Position numbers and translations under genes: made by a program. DNA of 5,290 nucleotides. Source: Bacteroidales bacterium (lineage in GTDB: Bacteria > Bacteroidota > Bacteroidia > Bacteroidales > P3). The notes under the pieces are model-generated. The model did no database searches. It was not told the DNA's origin and worked only from the letters and a program-made list of their open reading frames with translations. Below, piece after piece: positions 1-4,775 of the stretch. Where the stretch lies: contig JAITVC010000146.1 of NCBI GenBank assembly GCA_031286005.1, positions 1 to 5,290 of the forward strand, in the 5' to 3' direction. Every line of letters begins with the position of its first letter. Position 1 is the stretch's first letter.

Positions 1-1025
1 AAGCGATAGAGATAATCCAAACCTAAACTGTATTTTAATTTGGATGTCTCGCCTGAGAAATGATTCTTATAACCCACTTCTTGCAACGACGACAAGAAAT
101 TCACATCCGAAATCAATCCCAAAGACAACGAGAAATCATCTCTATATGAAGCACTATACAGCGTTTGATTCAAACTGCCGACACTCGTTGTATGCTTCCA
201 ATTCAAGGATGCCGTTAAATTTCCCCATTGCAAATAGCCGTTCATATATTTTTCAGACAAATTCAAGGCCGACTTGTCCTGCCCCGTATACAGACTGAGT
301 TTCCACTCATTTCTTCCGTGCAAATAATAATAACCCAAATTAAAGTCGTAAAAATTATATTGCAATGCGGCTTTTCTTTGACTGCGGGGAGTGAGATTAT
401 CTCTGGGAGTGAGCAGACCCAAGATGGGATTGACGTATGAAATCCGCCCCGATAAAGCAACGGCCGACTTCTCATTTAGTGGAACACGCACCGTTGCATT
501 CGACATAAGCAAGCTAACATTGGCATCACTTGTTATCTTTTTAGGAATATCTGTTTTGGAATTAACGGTTAGAACAGCCGCCAAACGACCGCCGTATTCG
601 GCCGGAATGAAATTCTTCTGCAACTGAAAATCGTTAAAATGGTCGTTGTTGAAAACGGAAAAGAAACCGCCCAAATGCACCGGATTAAAAACCGGCGCAT
701 GGTCGAGTAGCACTAAATTTTGCGATGGATTACATCCCTCAATATACAAACCCGAACTTGCTTCGCCAACGGTTTGAACGCCGGGGAGCAACTGCAACGT
801 GCGAATAGCATCCGTAGCACCAAACAGCTGCGGCAACCGTTCGATAGATTTTAGCCCCAAAGAATAGGTTTGAACACCACCTGTTTTCAACGCATCTTTT
901 TTTACCGAAATCTCAAAAGCATCCAAATCGTATTGCTTATAGATAGAATCTTTCGTTTCTTGCGCATAAACACGATGAGCAAAAAAACAAAAACCGGCTA
1001 TAATCAGATATAAAACTATACGCAT
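1..1025 (-). CDS. TonB-dependent outer-membrane receptor, N-terminal part (runs off left edge)
   Basis: The minus strand is open from an ATG at 1025-1023 to the window edge: 341 complete codons, no stop, 3' end missing. The product starts with a signal peptide (MRIVLYLII..., about residues 1-21, cleavage near YAQ). A possible TonB-box-like stretch follows (about 33-43, DLDAFEISVKK), then a plug domain with recognisable landmarks: LPG at 80-82, GEASSGLYIEG at 87-97, QNLVLLDHAPVFNP at 102-115 and IPAEYGGRLAAVL at 140-152. From about residue 160 alternating, aromatic-rich segments look like beta-barrel strands. Family members import ligands across the outer membrane using TonB/ExbBD energy and usually run to about 700-1000 residues, so over half is missing. 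The N-terminal carboxypeptidase-regulatory-like domain common in SusC-type receptors is absent, and so is any SusD neighbour. The usual RGG of the plug is replaced by E96-G97-C98. The substrate cannot be inferred. It is probably co-transcribed with the lipoprotein gene upstream. Confidence 0.9.
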   Translation of the reverse strand, partial: MRIVLYLIIAGFCFFAHRVYAQETKDSIYKQYDLDAFEISVKKDALKTGGVQTYSLGLKSIERLPQLFGATDAIRTLQLLPGVQTVGEASSGLYIEGCNPSQNLVLLDHAPVFNPVHLGGFFSVFNNDHFNDFQLQKNFIPAEYGGRLAAVLTVNSKTDIPKKITSDANVSLLMSNATVRVPLNEKSAVALSGRISYVNPILGLLTPRDNLTPRSQRKAALQYNFYDFNLGYYYLHGRNEWKLSLYTGQDKSALNLSEKYMNGYLQWGNLTASLNWKHTTSVGSLNQTLYSASYRDDFSLSLGLISDVNFLSSLQEVGYKNHFSGETSKLKYSLGLDYLYR

Positions 1026-1063
1026 AAAAAGCAAACGAGGGAGGATCAACACCCACCCTCGTT
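1026..1063 (-). terminator. Intergenic hairpin with short U-tract: terminator or attenuator before the receptor gene
   Basis: Read on the minus strand, AACGAGGG (1063-1056) pairs perfectly with CCCTCGTT (1041-1034). The stem continues after one mismatch (1042/1055) with two more G-C pairs, leaving an 8-nt loop (1045-1052). The 3' arm is followed by TGCTTTTT (1033-1026), which runs straight into the receptor ATG. This has the form of a Rho-independent terminator of the lipoprotein gene. It also lies only 8 nt from the receptor start codon, so it could reduce read-through or block ribosome access. A weaker alternative pairing (TCGTT at 1077-1073 with AACGA at 1063-1059) would compete for the same 5' arm. 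The structure is seen in the sequence; the function is inferred. Confidence 0.65.
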
Positions 1064-1086
1064 GTAATTAGTAACGAAACAAGTTA

Positions 1087-2301
1087 TTACTCAACCAAAT
1101 TTTGAAAATCAGTCGCTAATTGTTCCATCGCATCAATGAAATTGGCAAAACTATCTTTTGTAAAAAAGTCTTCCAATTTATGTTTAGAACCATCTGCAAA
1201 TTGAATGCCGAAAACCATTTCTACACTTGTTTCCCCATCCACTTCAGTTATTGTATAATCATAATATAAATCTCCTTCTTTCACAGACATATTAGCCACA
1301 TAGCTAAAATAGATTTTTAGATATTGGTTAAACAAATTTTTCTGAGCTTCACAATAAGCCTCTCTGCTAAGATTGTTATCTTCGTCAAGTTCGTTCATTG
1401 CTTGAACAAAATCTTCAACATCGCTACATTCAGCTCTGATAAATAATTCATCCATCACGTTCATTTCATAAACGGTTTTTCCCGGCATTACAATATCGAG
1501 AACGATGTCGTTTATTTCATCACCATCATTTACCAAAAAGCCATTAACGTCAGTTGTTATTTTTGCAGAAATCAACGTTTTTGTGCCTTTTTTCACAGCA
1601 GCAGACATTAAGCTACTATTGGTCGTTACATCCACATCAGCCGTCCAAGTTATATTCGATTTAGCATGAGTAAGTGTTGCACTTACTTTGTTGGATGATG
1701 AAGATAATGCAGGTACACTAACTATAAATTTGAGTAATTCAACTCCGCCCAGCTTGATGCTTGTAGTAGCCGTTTTTGGCACATAAACATCTGTACCATC
1801 AACTGTAACGGTGTAATAGTCATCCGAAATTGTTCCACTGATAACAGCATCCTTACCACCTGATTTGAATCTCAATTCAAGTGCATTTGCATTTGCCGAT
1901 TCCACCCATTCTCCGGTAGTTTCGTCATAAGTCATCGTTCTGTAATACGTGTTGTAGTAATCTTCCGGAACAGCCATGGCGGAAGTTTTCATCATGCCGG
2001 CTAACGCTTTCAAGTCGTTTTTCGACACTACTTTTTTCAACGAATTAACCGTTGACTCTGTTTGGAAAACATCCTCTTGAAGAGATTCTGCTATTTCCCC
2101 AAAATCATTCATCAAATCAACCACTTCTTGAAAATCGGCAACATTGATTTCATTGGCTAACGCAATACCGATATTCTCCAGTTTTGCTTGAGAATCAGTA
2201 GGTGTAAGCGGATTGGTAGTGTCTTTATCTTTATCATCGCAAGAGGTAAAGAAAAACAGCATTGCAACAGCAAGAGCAGCTAATAGTTTGTTAATGTTCA
2301 T
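1087..2301 (-). CDS. Putative surface-exposed lipoprotein of unknown function
   Basis: The 404-residue product has a lipoprotein signal peptide: K5, a hydrophobic core (6-18), and a lipobox ending FTS-C21. The mature protein begins C-DDKDKD. Such acidic residues right after the lipid-anchored cysteine resemble the Bacteroidetes lipoprotein export signal that sends proteins to the outer face of the outer membrane. A Thr/Pro-rich linker (28-37) leads to a helix-rich segment (about 38-105), then a long stretch rich in Thr, Val, Ser and Asp that looks beta-stranded (about 115-285). The C-terminal part (about 285-404) is mixed, with acidic helices. C292 and C317 are the only other cysteines and could form a disulfide. 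I do not recognise a named family; it does not look like SusD. The ATG follows a promoter and an AT-rich leader with no clear Shine-Dalgarno. The gene ends in tandem stops (TAATAA). It sits 61 bp upstream of the co-oriented receptor gene, suggesting a binding partner or accessory protein at the outer membrane. Confidence 0.85.
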   Translation of the reverse strand: MNINKLLAALAVAMLFFFTSCDDKDKDTTNPLTPTDSQAKLENIGIALANEINVADFQEVVDLMNDFGEIAESLQEDVFQTESTVNSLKKVVSKNDLKALAGMMKTSAMAVPEDYYNTYYRTMTYDETTGEWVESANANALELRFKSGGKDAVISGTISDDYYTVTVDGTDVYVPKTATTSIKLGGVELLKFIVSVPALSSSSNKVSATLTHAKSNITWTADVDVTTNSSLMSAAVKKGTKTLISAKITTDVNGFLVNDGDEINDIVLDIVMPGKTVYEMNVMDELFIRAECSDVEDFVQAMNELDEDNNLSREAYCEAQKNLFNQYLKIYFSYVANMSVKEGDLYYDYTITEVDGETSVEMVFGIQFADGSKHKLEDFFTKDSFANFIDAMEQLATDFQNLVE

Positions 2302-2355
2302 TGTTTTTATCCCTAATTCGTGTCGGGCGCAACCTTTGATTTAAGTTTGTTTTTT

Positions 2356-2386
2356 AGTATATTTATAAGAGAATTATAATTATACT
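2356..2386. repeat. 31-bp AT-rich inverted repeat at the predicted lipoprotein transcription start
   Basis: On the plus strand AGTATA (2356-2361) pairs with TATACT (2381-2386), and TTATAA (2363-2368) pairs with TTATAA (2374-2379). One T/T mismatch (2362/2380) and a 5-nt centre (2369-2373) complete it: 12 of 13 positions are symmetrical. The palindrome begins 2 bp downstream of the -7 element of the leftward promoter, so it overlaps the expected start of transcription. It could be an operator for a dimeric repressor or a 5'-end RNA hairpin. It is too A+T-rich and too far from a gene end to be a terminator. Confidence 0.6.
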
Positions 2387-2388
2387 CG

Positions 2389-2420
2389 CAAAGGTACGAT
2401 TTTTTTTTGAATTGACCAAA
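2389..2420 (-). promoter_or_regulatory. Bacteroidetes-type promoter for the lipoprotein-receptor unit
   Basis: On the minus strand a TTTG (-33 element, 2420-2417) is followed after exactly 20 bp by TACCTTTG (2396-2389), a perfect match to the TAnnTTTG -7 consensus of Bacteroidetes primary sigma factor promoters. Transcription would begin around 2384-2381, giving a leader of about 80 nt before the ATG at 2301. The spacer contains nine consecutive A residues (minus strand). No comparable promoter is seen in the 61-bp gap before the receptor gene, so this promoter probably serves both genes. Confidence 0.8.
2400..2408. repeat. Nine-base homopolymer (T9 on plus, A9 on minus) in the promoter spacer
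   Basis: A run of nine T on the plus strand lies between the -33 and -7 elements of the leftward promoter. Homopolymers of this length are prone to slipped-strand mispairing, and any gain or loss here would change the 20-bp spacer directly. The run is seen in the sequence; a switching role is inference. Confidence 0.6.
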
Positions 2421-2504
2421 TAGTAACCGAAGAATAACTAACGGTAGTTTCAAAAACACCTCTCATCATGAGCAAAATTTGTAAGAAAGAGAGATTGGAG
2501 GAAG

Positions 2505-2537
2505 ATTATAGGATCATTATAGGATCAATATAAGATA
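2505..2537. repeat. 11-bp tandem direct repeat, two exact copies plus a degenerate third
   Basis: ATTATAGGATC occurs at 2505-2515 and again at 2516-2526 without spacing. A third unit (2527-2537) matches at 8 of 11 positions. The period is close to one helical turn, so the units would present the same DNA face. They lie about 55 bp upstream of the rightward -7 element and about 85 bp upstream of the leftward -33 element, a position compatible with regulator binding, but they may equally be neutral intergenic repeats. Confidence 0.55.
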
Positions 2538-2589
2538 AGCGAAGGATAAATTCTCTATTTTCCATTCTTCAATTCTCAATTAAATTTCG

Positions 2590-2597
2590 TATCTTTG
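2590..2597 (+). promoter_or_regulatory. Probable promoter -7 element for the VOC gene
   Basis: TATCTTTG is a perfect TAnnTTTG match 23 bp before the ATG at 2621. Transcription would begin near 2603, leaving a leader of under 20 nt. At the expected -33 distance there is only a degenerate TTCTTC (2565-2570) rather than TTTG, so the promoter may be of moderate strength. Confidence 0.7.
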
Positions 2598-2620
2598 CAA
2601 TCAATAAATTCGTAATTGAT

Positions 2621-3670
2621 ATGAACTTAATCTCAGGCATTCAACAAATGGGCATCGGGGTTCCGAATGTTCTTCAAGGTTTTGACCTTTACAAACAGGC
2701 TTTTGGCATGAACGTTAAAATGTTCGACGACGAGGGTACGGCTGAACTTATGCTGCCTTACACCAACGGGAAACCGCAAAATCGCAGGGCAATTCTGGCA
2801 CTCAACTTGCGTGGCGGCGGTGGTATGGAAATTTGGCAGTACACTACCCGAACGCCGCTTCCTCCGGTATTCACTCCCGAATTGGGCGACTTGGGTTTGT
2901 GTGTTTGCAAAATCAAATCGGATAACATACAGGGGGCGTATAACCATGTTAAGAACCATTTCAAAATCCTTTGCGAGCCGCAAAAAGCGCCAGATGGGTT
3001 GATGCATTTCTTTTGTCAAGACCCTTTCGGGAATGTGTTTGAAGTGATGGAAGGCCTGCCGTTTTTCAATACGGGAATGAGTAAAACCGGTGGCGTTGCA
3101 GGCGCTTTCGTGGGCGTGTCGGATATGGAAAAATCCATGAAGTTTTATAAGGAAACATTGGGCTACGATATAGTGATTTATGATGAAACCAATGAGTTTG
3201 CCGACTTACAGGGTATTCACGGTGGAGATAAAACCTTTCGCAGGGTACTGCTTGCACATGGCGAGCCACGTGTGGGGCCTTTTTCCAGACTGCTTGGCGC
3301 ATCGTATATCGAACTTCTTGAAGCCAAAAACTATCAACCGCAAAAACTTTACAAAGACCGTCAATGGGGAGATTTGGGCTTTATCCATTTGTGTTTCGAT
3401 GTGAAAAACATGAACCAAATCAAAGCCAATTGCGAAAAACTCGGCTATCCGTTTACGGTGGATTCGAGTCCGAACAATGAAAAGTTCGATATGGGCGAGG
3501 CCGCAGGGCGTTTTACCTACTTGGAAGACCCCGACGGCGCACTAATAGAGCTCGTGGAAACCTACAAAATTCCTATCATGAAGAAATGGGGCATCTATCT
3601 GAACCTTGAAAAGCGGAATCCGTTGAAAGCATTGCCTGATTGGATGCTGAGGCTTTTGCGCTTCGCTTAA
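2621..3670 (+). CDS. Two-domain VOC-superfamily (glyoxalase/dioxygenase fold) protein
   Basis: The 349-residue protein has two vicinal-oxygen-chelate domains. Domain 1 spans about 6-145, from the strand QQMGIGVPN with FDLYKQAFGM (21-30) to DPFGNVFEVMEG (134-145). Domain 2 spans about 159-314, from GAFVGVSDMEKSMKFYKETLG to LEDPDGALIELVE. Each half shows the superfamily pattern of a first strand, FY/LYK helix and closing D-P-x-G-x-x-x-E strand. By eye, metal-ligand positions are Q9, E70, G92, E141 in domain 1 and G161, E231, H256, E310 in domain 2, so neither has a full classic set. VOC members include glyoxalase I, extradiol dioxygenases, epimerases and antibiotic-binding proteins; I cannot choose among them. 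No signal peptide is seen, so it is probably cytoplasmic. A basic/aromatic C-terminal tail (about 315-349, ending PDWMLRLLRFA) follows the last domain. The start is supported by the promoter just upstream. Confidence 0.88.
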   Translation: MNLISGIQQMGIGVPNVLQGFDLYKQAFGMNVKMFDDEGTAELMLPYTNGKPQNRRAILALNLRGGGGMEIWQYTTRTPLPPVFTPELGDLGLCVCKIKSDNIQGAYNHVKNHFKILCEPQKAPDGLMHFFCQDPFGNVFEVMEGLPFFNTGMSKTGGVAGAFVGVSDMEKSMKFYKETLGYDIVIYDETNEFADLQGIHGGDKTFRRVLLAHGEPRVGPFSRLLGASYIELLEAKNYQPQKLYKDRQWGDLGFIHLCFDVKNMNQIKANCEKLGYPFTVDSSPNNEKFDMGEAAGRFTYLEDPDGALIELVETYKIPIMKKWGIYLNLEKRNPLKALPDWMLRLLRFA

Positions 3671-3685
3671 AAAACTTCGTTTTTT
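3669..3685 (+). terminator. Small A/T hairpin overlapping the VOC stop codon
   Basis: AAAAAAC (3669-3675) and GTTTTTT (3679-3685) form a perfect 7-bp stem with a 3-nt TTC loop. It starts within the TAA stop of the VOC gene and ends in a run of T. With one G-C pair it would be a weak terminator by itself, but it lies just upstream of a much longer hairpin and may act with it. Confidence 0.4.
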
Positions 3686-3720
3686 GGTAAAAGGGTAAAG
3701 GGTTAAAGGTAAAAGGTTAG
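3686..3720 (+). repeat. Degenerate tandem GGTTAAA-like heptamer repeat
   Basis: The units GGTAAAA, GGGTAAA, GGGTTAAA, GGTAAAA and GGTTAG follow one another without gaps. The complementary strand of similar units continues at 3721-3740, which produces the long inverted repeat here. Slippage between units could explain its origin. Confidence 0.55.
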
Positions 3721-3740
3721 CCCTTTAACCCTTTACCTTT
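3691..3740 (+). terminator. Long inverted repeat between the VOC and apbE genes, probable terminator
   Basis: Bases 3691-3709 pair with 3722-3740 in a 19-bp stem (18 Watson-Crick pairs and one G-T wobble at 3693/3738) around a 12-nt loop. The stem is built from G/A-rich repeats on the left and C/T-rich complements on the right. It follows the VOC stop by 20 bp, as expected for a transcription end. The T-run after the stem is poor (TTT then GACC), so it may terminate inefficiently or instead protect the upstream mRNA from 3' decay. Confidence 0.6.
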
Positions 3741-3741
3741 G
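3734..3741 (+). promoter_or_regulatory. Possible promoter -7 element for apbE inside the hairpin
   Basis: TACCTTTG is an exact TAnnTTTG match, ending 19 bp before the apbE ATG. No TTTG is found at the expected -33 distance (about 3710-3713 reads TAAA), so it is incomplete. It lies in the 3' arm of the long inverted repeat. If active, it would start a very short leader near 3747 and let apbE and the downstream hydrolase be transcribed independently of the VOC gene. Confidence 0.4.
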
Positions 3742-3760
3742 ACCATTCACCAAATTTATT

Positions 3761-4729
3761 ATGAAACACCTCATTTTTCTTTTACCCATTCTCTTGGTTT
3801 CCTGCGCAGAACAACCTTCTCTGGTACGTTTCTCCGGCCAAGCACAAGGCACCTATTACACAATTTCGTATTATGACGAGGATGGCACAAACTACCAATC
3901 GCAAGTGGACTCGATTTTGGATGCGTTCAATTTTGTGGCCTCATTGCACGAGCCTCAATCGGAAATCTGTGCGGTGAACAATAACGACGACATTGTGGTT
4001 AGTCCTATGTTTCAAGACCTATTCCGCAAGGCGGTTTCGATTAGTGAAGTGTCGGATGGCGCATACGATTTTACCATCGGCCCTTTGGTAAAGGCTTACG
4101 GTTTTTGGAATAAACAGCGCGAAGATATTACCGATGCGAAAATTGCCGAGTATTTACAATATGTGGATTACAGCGGCATTCAACTTATTGATGGAAAGAT
4201 TGTGAAAGCCGATACCAACATGAAATTCGATTTCAATTCCATTGCCAAAGGCTATTCGGTGGATATTGTGGGACAGTTTCTTGAAAGCAAAGGCCTCGAA
4301 ACCTATTTGGTGGACATCGGCGGCGAAGTGCTTGGCAAGGGATTAAAACCCAATGGCGACAAATGGCGTGTGGGCATCGAAGAACCGGCCAAAACAGATG
4401 TTTCCGACCGTAAAGTGGAAACCGTTCTCGAACTCCACAACCTCGCTCTTGCCACGTCGGGCACCTACCGGAAATACTACGAAAAAGACGGCCGACGCTA
4501 TTCGCACACCATCGACCCTACAACCGGGAAATCCGTTGAACACACCCTTTTGAGCGTAACCGTTCGCGACACCGCCACGTGGCGTGCCGATGGATTAGCC
4601 ACCGCCATGATGGTGCTCGGCGTGGAGAAATCCTTAAAAATGCTCGAAAAACTGCCGGGCGTGGAAGCCTATTTTATTTCTGCCTGTGCAGATAGCACAT
4701 TCGTTACGGTCAAGTCAAAAGGATTTTAA
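3761..4729 (+). CDS. apbE: ApbE-family FAD:protein FMN transferase, lipoprotein
   Basis: The 322-residue product begins with a lipoprotein signal peptide (hydrophobic 4-13, LVS-C15), so it is anchored on the periplasmic side of a membrane. ApbE enzymes use FAD and Mg2+ to attach FMN covalently to a Thr/Ser of exported or membrane flavoproteins such as RnfG/D and NqrB/C. Family motifs are present in order: GQAQGTYYTISY (26-37), EPQSEI (64-69), GAYDFTIGPLVKAYGFW (100-116), DFNSIAKGYSVD (157-168), DIGGEVLGKG (185-194), WRVGIEEP (202-209), LATSGTYRKYY (230-240), SHTIDPTTG (248-256) and RADGLATAMMVLG (275-287). D277 and T281 match the conserved metal-binding Asp and Thr. Length is normal for the family. 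No Rnf, Nqr or other protein with the D-x-x-[ST]-G-A-[ST] acceptor motif is seen in the window, so its substrate lies elsewhere. The next gene follows after 46 bp. Confidence 0.94.
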   Translation: MKHLIFLLPILLVSCAEQPSLVRFSGQAQGTYYTISYYDEDGTNYQSQVDSILDAFNFVASLHEPQSEICAVNNNDDIVVSPMFQDLFRKAVSISEVSDGAYDFTIGPLVKAYGFWNKQREDITDAKIAEYLQYVDYSGIQLIDGKIVKADTNMKFDFNSIAKGYSVDIVGQFLESKGLETYLVDIGGEVLGKGLKPNGDKWRVGIEEPAKTDVSDRKVETVLELHNLALATSGTYRKYYEKDGRRYSHTIDPTTGKSVEHTLLSVTVRDTATWRADGLATAMMVLGVEKSLKMLEKLPGVEAYFISACADSTFVTVKSKGF

Positions 4730-4775
4730 GCATTTAAGGATATGCCTTGCAACCTAACTTCAATACATCATACTA

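Larger units (their letters stand above)
2302..2620. other. Divergent intergenic region with both promoters and repeats
   Basis: This 319-bp AT-rich stretch separates the two divergent transcription units and contains no convincing gene. From left to right it holds the leader of the lipoprotein gene (2302-2388, with an AT-rich palindrome), the leftward promoter (2389-2420), a stretch with a short CTCAT-C-ATGAG palindrome (2462-2472), an 11-bp tandem repeat (2505-2537), a pyrimidine-rich stretch (about 2551-2580), and the rightward -7 element with a short leader (2590-2620). A weak inverted repeat (ATCAAT 2600-2605 with ATTGAT 2615-2620) sits immediately before the VOC start codon. I see no tRNA or known riboswitch. 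Confidence 0.8.

Noticed and set aside
44..627. Plus-strand open frames at 44-298, 228-440 and 391-627, and a minus-strand frame at 263-475
   Set aside because: All overlap the receptor gene, whose minus-strand frame is open over 341 codons and shows clear plug motifs. The products of the others have no recognisable features.
1087..2301. SusD-like nutrient-binding lipoprotein
   Set aside because: Position beside a receptor suggests it, but the length is short for SusD and the sequence is beta-rich and acidic, without the helical TPR-like pattern.
2356..2386. Terminator reading of the AT-rich palindrome
   Set aside because: The stem is almost entirely A-T, is not followed by a T-run at a gene end, and lies at the start of a transcription unit.
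2505..2537. CRISPR array
   Set aside because: The repeats are 11 bp, directly adjacent with no spacers, and no cas genes are present.
2302..2620. Invertible promoter of the Bacteroides capsule type
   Set aside because: I found no long inverted repeats flanking either promoter; the palindrome at 2356-2386 lies on one side only.
2633..3418. Several small frames on both strands within 2633-3418
   Set aside because: They are overlapped by the VOC coding frame, which has strong family motifs; no promoters or domain signals support them.
4343..4553. Frames on both strands inside apbE
   Set aside because: They lie inside conserved ApbE motifs and are overlapping-frame artefacts.
4730..4775. Terminator between apbE and the EEP gene
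   Set aside because: Only a 4-bp AAGG/CCTT pairing is visible, with no T-run, so read-through is more likely.
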